This document shows positions 1 through 7,853 of a stretch of DNA of 24,374 nucleotides, piece after piece. Origin of the DNA: JANWHF01 sp036276235 (GTDB lineage Bacteria > Planctomycetota > Phycisphaerae > Tepidisphaerales > Tepidisphaeraceae); NCBI GenBank assembly GCA_036276235.1, contig DATBDZ010000002.1:1-24374 (forward strand), written 5' to 3'. Position 1 is the stretch's first letter, and each line of letters opens with the position of its first letter. A model generated the notes under the pieces. That model was not told the origin of the DNA, ran no database searches, and worked only from the letters and a program-made list of their open reading frames with translations. The translations under genes were made by a program, and so were the position numbers.

Positions 1-403
1 CGTCCCTCCGTTTGCGGGCGGTCCGCCAGCGCGCCAGGTGCACGAGCGGCGCGGCACCAAAAAACCCAACGCAAATCAACGGCAGAAGAAAGGAGGAACG
101 CGACCAAGTGTTTAAAACGCTCGTGGGAGCTTCGGCGAATAAGGGCTTCCCGTCCTCACCGCCATAGCGGGACATCAGCCACACCTCGCGTTGTCGTTTG
201 AACGTCTCGGCCGCGATGTACGGCTGGTTATCAACGCCGGCGACCCCCGATTTCAACCACGCCCGGCACCTCTCGCCGCGATAGATAAAACTCGTTTGCT
301 CATCGACCCAGAAACTTCGCGCCCACATCGCGGCCGTTGTGGTGAACAGGAGCGATGACAGCATCACGACCCCATTAAGCAGCCAGCGACGAAGTTGCTT
401 CAT
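1..403 (-). CDS. Membrane-anchored protein, partial (C-terminus beyond window edge)
   Basis: The frame opens with ATG at 403 on the minus strand and is still open at base 1, giving at least 134 residues that begin MKQLRRWLLNGVVMLSSLLF. A clear AAGGAG Shine-Dalgarno lies about 5 nt before the ATG. Residues 5-25 form a basic-then-hydrophobic signal anchor. A soluble stretch follows (WARSFWVDEQTSFIYRGE), and a second hydrophobic segment (FLLPLICVGFFGAAPLVHLA) lies near residues 105-125, so the protein probably spans the membrane twice. Short proteins with a similar N-terminus and two such segments are common in planctomycetes, with no known function. The gene sits 41 nt behind the thioredoxin-domain gene on the same strand and is probably cotranscribed with it. 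The end of the gene is not in the window. Confidence 0.75.
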   Translation of the reverse strand, partial: MKQLRRWLLNGVVMLSSLLFTTTAAMWARSFWVDEQTSFIYRGERCRAWLKSGVAGVDNQPYIAAETFKRQREVWLMSRYGGEDGKPLFAEAPTSVLNTWSRSSFLLPLICVGFFGAAPLVHLARWRTARKRRD

Positions 404-444
404 GCCGCTCCTTGGGATTGATGCAGGGAATCATAGACTGCGCG

Positions 445-2070
445 CTACGGCTCACCCAGCAGTTTCTTCACCGCCTCGACCATCTTCTTCGCCGGCTCCT
501 GGCTGTTAAAATCCACGCCTTGAAACTCGCCGACAACCTTACCCTCTCTGTCGATGAGGATAAGAGTTGGAAGGTATTGAATTCCGTATTGCGTGATCGG
601 GCCGATGGATTGCGGCTCCTCATCGGCGACCGGGCCGGGGAATTTTTTGCCGGACATCAGCGCGACGGGAAATGGCAGGTCTTCGCCCTTCCAGATGTCT
701 CTTTTGAGGACGGCGATTTTTTCATCCAGCTGTGCCGCCGTGGCGATTTCCCCGTCGTCGTCCTCATGCACGCTGATGATCGCCAGGCCCTTATGCTTGA
801 ATTGACGGTGCAGATCGATGAGGGCGGGCATGGCGTGAACGCAGGGCTGGCACCAATAACCCCAGAAATCGATCAGAACGAACTTGCCGCGCAGATCGGA
901 CAGCTTGGTTGGAGTCCCGCGCCAGGCAACGATGCCTTCAAACTCCGGCGCCGGTTGTCCCGCCAGAGTTGCCAGACGCAAAGGTTCGAGCGAGATTGGG
1001 GGAAGTTGCAGCTCCTTTAAGCCAACGGGAATAGAGACGTCGGTGTACTTTCGCCGTATTTTTTCTCCATAGGTTTCGAGGGAATAGTTGCCTGGAGGGG
1101 CATGAAATTCGAATTTGTAGGAGTTGGAGAAGGAGGACAGATCAACTCCCAATTGCCGCCCACCCAGATTGATGTAGACGCCGCGGTGATCTTGTGCCTT
1201 GGCCCCCCTGTCGAGCGCGTCGCAGGCGACCACTCCTCGCACAATACAATCCGGCGCAAGTTTCACGGTGATTCGGCCATGCGCTAACGATGCCGGCGAA
1301 ACCAGTGTGAATCCCGTAAGCCCGCGCGCCATGTCGCGTGCGCCGACATACCCCTGCTGCTCAAACTCCGAATATTTCATCGCTATTGATCCGTCCGCGC
1401 CAGTGCTCAGTTCCGGCAGATAATTCCATTCCGTCGGTTTTCCATCCTGGGTGACAGAGCGCAACATATTGTGAAAGACCAGCGCGTGGGGAAGGGGCTT
1501 GTCCTGCTCATCAATCACCGTCACCCGGATATCCTTCGGCAACTCCCGGAAACCGTCCTCCACTTTGGCCAGCGAAAGAATCACCGTATCGTTATCCCGC
1601 GCCACAAAATCGCGCGGCCGTTTGGCACCTGTACCAAACTGAAAACAGATGATGAAGCGGCCGCCTTCCATCTTGCAGATCCCCGGCAACACGCATCGTG
1701 GGTATTTGGTCCCCGGCCATTTTTCCGACATGTCCTTTTCGTCAACGTTCAGGTCCATCGTTGGAGGATCCGCCTGCGTATTGAGCGTAAACTTGCCCGT
1801 CAGGCTGCTGGACAGGCCGCAGAAATTGGAGATGACGAAGGAGCTATCTTTTAAAGTGAACGTGGAATTCCAGGTTGAGGAGAGCATCGTCCAGTGAGCT
1901 CTCTCAGCTCCATCGGCAAGCCAAACACCATTCAGTGCGCCAACCAGCGCGCCGACGCTCAAGGACACGGGGGGATGAGTGCCAGAACCATCATCCGCCT
2001 TCACGGGTGCAACGGCTCCGCCAACCAACATCGCGGCCAGACAGGCCAATCGACAAATGGAACCCTGCAT
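445..2070 (-). CDS. Secreted TIGR03067-like / TlpA-type thioredoxin fusion protein
   Basis: 541 residues from ATG 2070, chosen because GGAGAGG lies about 5 nt upstream; an in-frame ATG at 2094 has no ribosome site. A signal peptide covers about residues 1-26 (CRLACLAAMLVGGAVAPVKA). Residues about 45-175 (GVWLADG, GKFTLN, MDLNVDEKD, GICKMEGGRFIICF, KRPRDFVA) resemble the planctomycete TIGR03067 domain. A middle part reads like a carboxypeptidase-regulatory beta-sandwich (VTVIDEQDKPLPHALVF). The last ~165 residues are an AhpC/TlpA-type thioredoxin fold with the redox motif FWGYWCQPC near residue 405 and the cis-proline region QYLPTLILID. The family reduces or rearranges disulfides outside the cytoplasm; the specific partner is unknown. 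Alternatively, it could act on a metal-loading or secreted substrate protein. Confidence 0.85.
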   Translation of the reverse strand: MQGSICRLACLAAMLVGGAVAPVKADDGSGTHPPVSLSVGALVGALNGVWLADGAERAHWTMLSSTWNSTFTLKDSSFVISNFCGLSSSLTGKFTLNTQADPPTMDLNVDEKDMSEKWPGTKYPRCVLPGICKMEGGRFIICFQFGTGAKRPRDFVARDNDTVILSLAKVEDGFRELPKDIRVTVIDEQDKPLPHALVFHNMLRSVTQDGKPTEWNYLPELSTGADGSIAMKYSEFEQQGYVGARDMARGLTGFTLVSPASLAHGRITVKLAPDCIVRGVVACDALDRGAKAQDHRGVYINLGGRQLGVDLSSFSNSYKFEFHAPPGNYSLETYGEKIRRKYTDVSIPVGLKELQLPPISLEPLRLATLAGQPAPEFEGIVAWRGTPTKLSDLRGKFVLIDFWGYWCQPCVHAMPALIDLHRQFKHKGLAIISVHEDDDGEIATAAQLDEKIAVLKRDIWKGEDLPFPVALMSGKKFPGPVADEEPQSIGPITQYGIQYLPTLILIDREGKVVGEFQGVDFNSQEPAKKMVEAVKKLLGEP

Positions 2071-2220
2071 GAGCCTCTCCGCAGTCTGCGACATGGTCGC
2101 ATGTTACATTCGACCCGATCCCGATCTCTTTCGACGCGAGCGGGATTATCAGGCGGCCCCGGCAGAAGGTCCACCACTGCCGGCGGGACGCCAGCGAATC
2201 GGGCGGCCAAACTGTTAAGG

Positions 2221-2252
2221 TGACATCCACCTTTTCAAAAAGGTGGATGTCA
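2221..2252. repeat. Perfect 15-bp inverted repeat (hairpin 1 of 3)
   Basis: Arms 2221-2235 (TGACATCCACCTTTT) and 2238-2252 are perfect reverse complements with a 2-nt CA loop. It lies in the 374-nt spacer between the beta-helix gene (ends 2445) and the thioredoxin gene (starts 2070). The near-symmetry at the centre means both transcripts would fold. It could be a REP-like element, a processing site or an attenuator. No gene was found in the rest of this spacer (2071-2220). Confidence 0.8.
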
Positions 2253-2253
2253 T

Positions 2254-2293
2254 GACGCACATGTTTTCGAAACATGCGCGTCCCATGTGCGTC
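2254..2293. repeat. Nested inverted repeats around GACGCACATG (hairpin 2 of 3)
   Basis: GACGCACATGTTT at 2254-2266 pairs with AAACATGCGCGTC at 2270-2282 with one mismatch and a TCG loop. The same left arm (GACGCACATG, 2254-2263) also pairs perfectly with CATGTGCGTC at 2284-2293. The two pairings exclude each other, so alternative folds are possible. It begins one base after hairpin 1. Confidence 0.7.
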
Positions 2294-2368
2294 CCCTTGT
2301 TGTTTCCCGTTGGTGAGCGAAAGTGTAGCCGGGAGACGAGACAGGCGAAATGTGGCCCCACGAAATGG

Positions 2369-2410
2369 AAAGGGGGACATCACAGCGATGTCTCTGTGAT
2401 GTCCCCTTTT
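2369..2410. repeat. Long inverted repeat GGGGACATCACAG (hairpin 3 of 3), possible terminator
   Basis: The left arm 2369-2385 and right arm 2394-2410 pair over 17 positions with one G-T, with an 8-nt loop (CGATGTCT). It lies 35 nt beyond the stop codon (2445) of the minus-strand beta-helix gene. Read on that strand, the stem ends in CCCCC then TTT, so it could end that transcript, although the U-run is short. The core (GGACATCACAG / TGTCCCCTTTT) has the look of bacterial REP palindromes. Confidence 0.65.
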
Positions 2411-2444
2411 CCCGGGAAGGCTTCGGTCTACGAGGATCTCTATC

Positions 2445-4079
2445 TCACACCGCCTTCTCTCCGAAAAGGTTACCGGCGGAGTTCTGCCCGGCGGCGAGGG
2501 TGATGGTCAGCACGCCACCGGTTGGTTTGGTGGCGGCGATGCCGGACACCGGCACGACGCGGACGACGTAGGATCCCGCGGCAAGGCCGGCGAAAGAGAA
2601 CTTCCCGCTGATGTCGGTGGTCACGCTCTTGTCGCCGGCATCGAGCGCTCCGTTTTTGTTCAGGTCGAGATAGACGGTCCAGAGACCGACGCCGAACTCG
2701 CCGTTGTCGATCTTGCCGTCGGCGTTGACGTCGCCGAAGACGGTGCCGGCGATCGAACCCGTCGGCGCAGTCACCGTCACGGTGAACGTGGCGGTGTTGC
2801 TCTTGTTCGATTTGGCGTCAGTGATGATTTCAGTGACCGCGAACGTGCCGGCCTTGGCGAAAGTGTGAGCGGTGGCGGGAATGGTTCCCGCGGCGGTCAG
2901 CGACAGCGTGGTGATCGCCGAGCCGTCGCCCCAGGTGATGACATCCTTGAACGGGCTGGTGCCGATGCTCTGCGTGAACGATCCGAGCGTGATGCTCTTG
3001 CTCACCGCCATCGTCGCGGTCTGGTTGGCCGGCGCAGTGATTTTGATGACCGGCCCGACTTCGACCGCGCCAACGTCGACCGTCGTGTTGTTGATGCGCG
3101 CCAGGCCGCGCTGGTCGGTGGTGATGCCGGAGGGAATCAGCGAATTGGATCCTTTGTCGAGCGCCGGGCTGCCCGTCGCGGGCAGCATGGTCAGCGTCGG
3201 CCCGCCATTGTTGGCGAGCGCGCCGAGCAGCGGTTTGAGCGGCTTGGTGTCGGTGCCCGTCTGGTCGGTGGAAACCCAGCCGGTGGTGTTGGTGATTGAC
3301 CCGATGAGGTTATGCCCTTTGGAAACATAAGCCCCCTCGACATCGGGCCCAGCCACCACGGCGGTGTTGCCGGCGACGATCGTGTTGCCGATGTTCACGA
3401 TTGACCCGCCCTGCTGGTAGATACCGCCCGCCGGGTAGCTACCGTAGGACGAATTGCCGCTGATGGTGCAGTCGAAGATGTTCCACGTTCCGCCGCGGGG
3501 GTTCAGGCCGTCACCGATGTTGTTGGCGATGGTGTCGTTGATGAGCGTGACGGTCCCCCCACCGGCGATGCCACCGCCGTCGTCGTTGCTGGTGGCGTCG
3601 TTGCCGGAAATGGTGCAGTTCTTGATCGTCACCTTGCCGTCGGCCTGGATGCCGGCGCCCAGCCCCGCTTTGCACTTGGTGATCGTCAGCATCGACAGCG
3701 TCACCGTCACCTGGGCGTCGATCACGAACCCCTGCGTGGCGTTGTTACCGCTGATCGTGACGCCCGCGGCCGGGCCGGTGATGGTGGTGGGTTGGCCGTT
3801 GTTGGGGGTCATTATCAGCGGGCCCCCGAGGGTGATCGTCTTGGCCGAAGCGAAGACGGTCGGGCTGAAGGTAATGGTCGTCGCCGAATCGCCCAGGTTG
3901 GCGCGGTCGATGGCATCACGCAGGCTGACCGTGCTGCTGGAAGCGGGGTCGGTGCTGTCGGCCGTGGTGTTAACGACAATAGAACTAAGCAGCGTCCGTC
4001 CTTCCAATTGTTCAACACATGATGCAAAGACGGCGCGACGAAACCCAAGGGCCGTGGCCCGAGAATGACTATGACGCAT
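2445..4079 (-). CDS. Secreted surface protein: beta-helix, PKD-like and SdrD B-like domains
   Basis: 544 residues from ATG 4079, with GAGGG a few bases upstream. The N-terminus carries the planctomycete export-associated motif EQLEGRTLLSS (residues ~23-33), followed by VSLRDAIDRAN, the CSLREAI-type motif found at the start of parallel beta-helix surface proteins. Residues ~90-260 are repeated short strands with many N-x-I and G-x-T turns (ITISGN, ITKCKAGLG, TISGNDAT). NNGGPTLTMLPATGSPALDKG followed by DQRGLAR..VDVGAVE is the usual 'choice-of-anchor Q' ending. A PKD-like domain follows (~345-440, ITWGDGSAITTLSL). The C-terminus is an SdrD B-like domain with Ca-binding-like loops (DVNADGKIDNGE, DLNKNGALDAGD). 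Likely exposed on the cell surface or secreted; ligand unknown. No membrane anchor is visible at the C-terminus. Confidence 0.85.
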   Translation of the reverse strand: MRHSHSRATALGFRRAVFASCVEQLEGRTLLSSIVVNTTADSTDPASSSTVSLRDAIDRANLGDSATTITFSPTVFASAKTITLGGPLIMTPNNGQPTTITGPAAGVTISGNNATQGFVIDAQVTVTLSMLTITKCKAGLGAGIQADGKVTIKNCTISGNDATSNDDGGGIAGGGTVTLINDTIANNIGDGLNPRGGTWNIFDCTISGNSSYGSYPAGGIYQQGGSIVNIGNTIVAGNTAVVAGPDVEGAYVSKGHNLIGSITNTTGWVSTDQTGTDTKPLKPLLGALANNGGPTLTMLPATGSPALDKGSNSLIPSGITTDQRGLARINNTTVDVGAVEVGPVIKITAPANQTATMAVSKSITLGSFTQSIGTSPFKDVITWGDGSAITTLSLTAAGTIPATAHTFAKAGTFAVTEIITDAKSNKSNTATFTVTVTAPTGSIAGTVFGDVNADGKIDNGEFGVGLWTVYLDLNKNGALDAGDKSVTTDISGKFSFAGLAAGSYVVRVVPVSGIAATKPTGGVLTITLAAGQNSAGNLFGEKAV

Positions 4080-4153
4080 TTTTTTCCCTCAAATAAAAAA
4101 GAGATGTAACAATTCCACACGCCCACGCGGCTGGAACAACCCACACGATATAG

Positions 4154-4183
4154 ATCGTATCGAGCGTATGTTGGGTGCGTCAA
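4154..4183 (-). promoter_or_regulatory. Sigma70-type promoter for the beta-helix surface protein gene
   Basis: On the minus strand, TTGACG (4183-4178) and TACGAT (4159-4154) are separated by 18 nt, in the spacer upstream of the gene starting at 4079. The predicted transcript would have a leader of about 68 nt. The rest of the spacer (4184-4373) holds no convincing gene. Confidence 0.45.
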
Positions 4184-4373
4184 ATGTTTTGCCCGTTCTT
4201 GCTAAGTACGAACGCATAAAGAATCATGCGGCTTTTTTTTCGAGCACCGTCCTCGAATGATCAACGGAATTGAAGGCGGAAGCGGCCGGCACATCCTCTT
4301 TAGCGAGGGGCGCGGAAGTTCGAGCGCGCCTCCGTGTCTCCGTGCTCCGTGGTGATTCCCGGATTTATCGAGG

Positions 4374-5126
4374 CTATCCCGTCGCGGCTTCGGGGAGCAG
4401 TCCGCCGAAGCCGCCGAGGGGATTTCTTTGCAGCCGCAGCATTGTGAGCAGACGAAAGCCGAGCCAGCCGAGGAGCGTTGGCCGGCGAATCGTCAGCGGG
4501 ATCGGCGCTGATGGCGATGCGAGCGTCCATTGGTCGATCGCGATTCCCGCCTGCTGCCAGCGGCGGAGCGTGTGCGCCAGATCTTCCTGCGGCTGGCCCG
4601 CGGCGGCTTGCACGAGAATCGCGCGCTGGATTCCGCGGCTCAGCAGCAGATTCGCCGAGGGGAAATCGGTCACGAAGCTGACGGAGCGATTATCGAACGA
4701 CCCCTCCGGCGGACGCGACGCGCCCCACCGGCGTCCCGCTTCAAGCAAAAATGCCGGCGGCGCATCGGCCGCAAGCGGAATCGCGGCCAGCTCGGGCGCC
4801 TTAGCTGCCAGCGCCCAGAGCATCGGCCACACATCGACAACCGCCGGCACTCCCGCCGGCGGCGGGCACGCGTTGAACAGCGGCACCGGGCGATAGCCGC
4901 GCTTTGCCAGAGCAATTCCCACCGCGATGCTTTGCAAGCCTTCAAGATCGACGACGACGCCGGATGATCCATCGGCCGGGGGCAGATGGGCGACATCCGG
5001 CTCCGGCGGCGCGTCCCAGGCCGGAGGCTCGGCGCCAGTCCAATGCGCAAACAAAACCGGTTTGGCCCAGTCGGACCACGGCGAATCGTCCGACGCCCAG
5101 ATTTGAAAGAGATTTTGTTTGTCCAT
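4374..5126 (-). CDS. Hypothetical protein downstream of the GSP-synthase-like gene
   Basis: I do not recognise this protein. It has 250 residues from ATG 5126, chosen because GGAAAG lies 5 nt upstream; a TTG at 5144 is a weaker alternative. It is rich in Ala, Pro and Trp, with no signal peptide. A central part alternates strands and helices (GVVVDLEGLQSIAVGIALAKRG, VDVWPMLWALAAKAPELA) that could be an alpha/beta fold. The C-terminus has a hydrophobic basic segment (LLGWLGFRLLTMLRLQRNPLGG) that may associate with the membrane. It follows the ATP-grasp gene on the same strand, 91 nt apart, with the REP-like palindrome between them, so it may be the third gene of that operon. Codon use matches its neighbours. 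Confidence 0.7.
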   Translation of the reverse strand: MDKQNLFQIWASDDSPWSDWAKPVLFAHWTGAEPPAWDAPPEPDVAHLPPADGSSGVVVDLEGLQSIAVGIALAKRGYRPVPLFNACPPPAGVPAVVDVWPMLWALAAKAPELAAIPLAADAPPAFLLEAGRRWGASRPPEGSFDNRSVSFVTDFPSANLLLSRGIQRAILVQAAAGQPQEDLAHTLRRWQQAGIAIDQWTLASPSAPIPLTIRRPTLLGWLGFRLLTMLRLQRNPLGGFGGLLPEAATG

Positions 5127-5152
5127 GGAGCTTTCCACGTTCAAAAAGAACT

Positions 5153-5227
5153 GTCATGCTGAGGTACTCCGAAGCATCTGGCTGCCCGCGCGATCCGGCC
5201 AGATGCTTCGGAGTACCTCAGCATGAC
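5153..5227. repeat. REP-like palindrome, copy A (perfect 30-bp arms)
   Basis: Arms 5153-5182 (GTCATGCTGAGGTACTCCGA... to ...CATCTGGC) and 5198-5227 are perfect reverse complements around a 15-nt loop. The same 30-bp left arm occurs at 15071-15100. A dispersed, long, perfect palindrome lying at a gene end is typical of REP or small non-autonomous mobile elements. The right arm carries the last codons and TGA stop (5218-5220) of the ATP-grasp gene. Confidence 0.9.
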
Positions 5228-6534
5228 GGTTTGACTCCCGGTTCGGTGTGACGGGGGATCGTGGTCGCCACAGCATTGTCAATCAGCACCGCCACATCGA
5301 TCGCGGCAAAGTCGATGATCTGACGCGTGCTAAGCCGGCCGTAAATTCCCGCGGCGCGGCCATTGACGGTGTAGACGCCGATACATGGAAACGCCGGCCC
5401 GAGCGGAGTCTCGATGGGCACCGGCGTAAATCGCCGCTGCGCGACCCAGCGGCGCGGCTCACGCCTGACCCATTTGACGATCTGCTCCCAGCGCTGGCCG
5501 GCCAGCAAATCGGGCGCGAAGATCGAATCGCCGGTATTGCAAAACGCCTGCTTGATGAGCCAATCTTCTCCGCGCTGCCAGGGAACGTCGCGCGCATCGC
5601 AGGTTTGCGGCAGCAGTTGCCGCCACGTCGGCAGATTGGTGGCGAGCTTTGGCCAGAGGAGCGGGAAGCGTTTGCTTTCGGTGATGACTGCGCGAACGGG
5701 ATTGATGATCGGAGTTTGCCCGTGAATCAGATTCCGCCATCCGCTCGAACGCGGGAGGCCGGCGAGCCACTCGCCCTGAAAGAAGCGCACGATCGCGCCG
5801 AGGCGATTGCCGCGCAAAGATGCGATGCCGTTGTCCCATTGCAGATCTTGAATGCGAGCGGGGATCGCGCGCACTCCACGCTCAATGAGCCGCCGCGCCA
5901 GATAGGCGACGATCTGCTGATCTTCCATATAGCCGACCGCGCTGATGAGCGCAATGCACTCGTCGGCCGAAACGGTGGACGCGATCGCGTCGGCCCAGCA
6001 TTCGCCGACATCTCCCGCGGATCGCGTTTGCGGAAAGTGCGCCTGCATCATCGCCGCAAAGCTCGATGCCTCGGCATAACCGCCGGGCACATCGCTGTTG
6101 GATTCAGAAATCCGCCAGCCATTCGTCGTCAGATGAAAATCGAAGCGGAAGATGCGCGCAACTGAGCGAGACGGTTCGACCGAAGCCGGAAACGCTCGCC
6201 GCAAGCGGCGCGGCAAGCCGAGCTCCTTCAGCAAACCTGGAGATCTCAATATCTCCTGCTCGGCACCTAGAGCCTCCTCCGTCAATTGCTCCGCCCAACC
6301 GGCCAGTTGCTTCCACTCTTGGCGCTGCAACAAAAGTGGGAATTGTGCGAGCGTTGCAACGTCGCCGACCTGCGGATCCCACTTGCAATGCTCGAGAATG
6401 AGTCGGCGGCGGAGTTCCCGGAAAGCCGAAGGCTCAATCGCCGCGGCAGCGCGCATCGGCGATTGCATCTTCCGCGACAGCGCCGGCGGCGGTGGGATAA
6501 ATCCCGCCCTACTTTGCGATTGCTGCAATGTCAT
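5218..6534 (-). CDS. Glutathionylspermidine synthase-like ATP-grasp ligase
   Basis: 438 residues from ATG 6534. This start forms an ATGA overlap with the stop of the upstream DUF350-like gene and has AAGGTGG just before it; a GTG at 6558 is an alternative. Family signs include the substrate-loop region ESNSDVPGGYAEAS near residues 144-157, ALISAVGYMEDQQIVAYLARRL, WLIKQAFCNTGDSI near 323-336, and the C-terminal ATP-grasp strand region WVAQRRFTPVPIETPLGP followed by GVYTVNGRAAGIYGRLS. E. coli Gss joins glutathione and spermidine by an amide bond; stand-alone relatives such as YjfC and YgiC lack the amidase half, as here, and their substrates are not known. An ATP-dependent peptide or amine ligation in the cytoplasm is therefore an inference. 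The final residues are encoded by a REP-like palindrome. Confidence 0.8.
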   Translation of the reverse strand: MTLQQSQSRAGFIPPPPALSRKMQSPMRAAAAIEPSAFRELRRRLILEHCKWDPQVGDVATLAQFPLLLQRQEWKQLAGWAEQLTEEALGAEQEILRSPGLLKELGLPRRLRRAFPASVEPSRSVARIFRFDFHLTTNGWRISESNSDVPGGYAEASSFAAMMQAHFPQTRSAGDVGECWADAIASTVSADECIALISAVGYMEDQQIVAYLARRLIERGVRAIPARIQDLQWDNGIASLRGNRLGAIVRFFQGEWLAGLPRSSGWRNLIHGQTPIINPVRAVITESKRFPLLWPKLATNLPTWRQLLPQTCDARDVPWQRGEDWLIKQAFCNTGDSIFAPDLLAGQRWEQIVKWVRREPRRWVAQRRFTPVPIETPLGPAFPCIGVYTVNGRAAGIYGRLSTRQIIDFAAIDVAVLIDNAVATTIPRHTEPGVKPSC

Positions 6535-7322
6535 CGTCGCCACCTTACAACCAGCCACGTTAGAGCGCAGTAGGCCACCATCGGCATCACTCCGAAAAGA
6601 ATGATGCTTGGTTTTGGCCGCGAAGGCGTCGGCTGAAAGAGCCGATCTACGACCGAAAAGATCACCGCCATCAGGGCGGCGGGCCAGCCGAGGCGGACGA
6701 AATCCTGCAGCGTCGCATCAATCGACACCCAATCCCCCGCCGCCGCCCGAGCCAGAATCAACCCGATGGCGATCAGCAATCCCGCCAACCGAACGCCGGA
6801 AGCAAGATCGCGCTCAATCGCAATCGCAGCGGAAATCCCGGACGTCATTTCGACGAACATCCACAGCCCAAGAATCAGAGCCGCCCCGACGACGGCGGGA
6901 AAAAACGTCATCCAGATCGTGGCGCCTTCGCCGATATTCGCTCCCGCGTAACAGATCGACATCCCCAGCATCGCCCCGCAAACCGCCACGCACGCGGCGC
7001 TGTTTCCATTGTCGATCGCATCGATGCGCGGATCGATCCCAAAGATCGGCATCACCCAGGTCAGAAACACGAGCCACACCCCGCCCGCCGCAAGGAAGAG
7101 GAATTGATAGCCGCCGGTGGTGCGAACTTCGACGGCCGCCCAGCGGCGCAAAACAAATTCGATAATCGCCAGGCAGACAATTGGCATGACCCCCAGCAAA
7201 AGCCGCGAAAGAACGTGGCGACGCAAACGCGCCCCATTCAGGAGCGCGGCATACCACCGATGCCCGCGCCAAATTGTGATGATGCAAGAAACAGCTAAAA
7301 CCAGCGCTTCGTCGTTGTCCAA
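6531..7322 (-). CDS. DUF350-like polytopic membrane protein
   Basis: 263 residues with about eight hydrophobic segments. The start is read as TTG 7322, which has GGAGG 9 nt upstream; no better ATG is close. Two stretches fit the DUF350 repeat: DNGNSAACVAVCGAMLGMSI near residues 102-121 and IERDLASGVRLAGLLIAIGL near 168-187, each a polar Asn/Asp-containing turn leading into a small-residue-rich helix. DUF350 proteins are often only about 130 residues; this one has extra membrane segments at both ends. In E. coli, the DUF350 gene yjfL lies close to yjfC, which encodes a glutathionylspermidine-synthase-like protein, the same pairing as here. The 4-nt overlap suggests translational coupling with the ligase. 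Role unknown; a membrane partner for the ligase product is an inference. Confidence 0.65.
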   Translation of the reverse strand: MDNDEALVLAVSCIITIWRGHRWYAALLNGARLRRHVLSRLLLGVMPIVCLAIIEFVLRRWAAVEVRTTGGYQFLFLAAGGVWLVFLTWVMPIFGIDPRIDAIDNGNSAACVAVCGAMLGMSICYAGANIGEGATIWMTFFPAVVGAALILGLWMFVEMTSGISAAIAIERDLASGVRLAGLLIAIGLILARAAAGDWVSIDATLQDFVRLGWPAALMAVIFSVVDRLFQPTPSRPKPSIILFGVMPMVAYCALTWLVVRWRR

Positions 7323-7378
7323 TTCCTGTCGCCTCCGCGAAAAGCGAAGCAGCTTATCAAATTGGAAATGGTCTGTTG

Positions 7379-7386
7379 ATTATAAA
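7379..7386. promoter_or_regulatory. Possible divergent -10 elements
   Basis: The AT-rich spacer between the divergent genes starting at 7322 (minus) and 7452 (plus) contains GATTATAAAT. On the minus strand this reads TATAAT (7384-7379), and on the plus strand TATAAA (7381-7386). Neither has a good -35 at 17 nt. For the plus gene TAGTAT near 7413 is another candidate. Confidence 0.35.
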
Positions 7387-7451
7387 TGTGTCTTTTTTCT
7401 GGGCCGACCTTTTAGTATTCTACAGCCTTCCTTTCGGAAGGGCGGTATTTC

Positions 7452-7850
7452 ATGCTTCTCACGATTCGTGACGAGACGGCGGTTGGATCGGTCACCAACG
7501 AGCTGACGCTGGACGTGCTTTCTGAATCACTAAGCATCCGCGAGTTGATTCGCAGCCGCATTTATCAGGAGGTGCAGGATTACAACCTGCGCCAACGCCA
7601 GGGCGAAGCCACATTTCGCGGCTTGATCACGCCCGGCGACGCCGAGCGCACACCCAACGGCGTGCGATTGCGCCAGCCGCGCGAGGTGGATTGGAAGGAG
7701 CAATTTGAGAAGGCATGCGACGCATTCATGCACAATGGGTTCTTCATTCTCATCGACGATCGCCAGGCCGAATCGCTCGATGAGACAATCACCCTGCGCC
7801 ACGATACGACGGTGAGTTTTGTGAAGCTGGTGCCATTAGTGGGAGGTTGA
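7452..7850 (+). CDS. Predicted ThiS/MoaD-like ubiquitin-fold protein with C-terminal Gly-Gly
   Basis: 132 residues from ATG 7452, with GGAAGGGCGG upstream as ribosome site. The predicted order is: strand LLTIRDE (2-8), strand NELTLDVLS (16-24), helix SIRELIRSRIYQEVQDY (28-44), an insert of about 35 residues, helix WKEQFEKACDAFMHNG (81-96), strand FFILIDDR (97-104), and a final TITLRHDTTVSFVKLVPLVGG. The end matches the pattern of MoaD and ThiS, where a Gly-Asp-x-Val-strand runs into V-x-Gly-Gly-COOH. Those proteins are adenylated at the terminal Gly and then carry sulfur; ubiquitin-like modifiers use the same terminus for conjugation. Which applies here is not known. The stop codon directly abuts the DUF4132 gene, so the two are almost certainly coexpressed. 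It could instead be a structural subunit whose GG is fortuitous. The gene is real with high confidence; the fold assignment is less sure. Confidence 0.8.
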   Translation: MLLTIRDETAVGSVTNELTLDVLSESLSIRELIRSRIYQEVQDYNLRQRQGEATFRGLITPGDAERTPNGVRLRQPREVDWKEQFEKACDAFMHNGFFILIDDRQAESLDETITLRHDTTVSFVKLVPLVGG

Positions 7851-7853
7851 ATG

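Noticed and set aside
4211..4238. CGCAT/ATGCG stem followed by eight T (terminator-like, plus strand)
   Set aside because: The stem is only 5 bp and no plus-strand gene lies upstream to be terminated.
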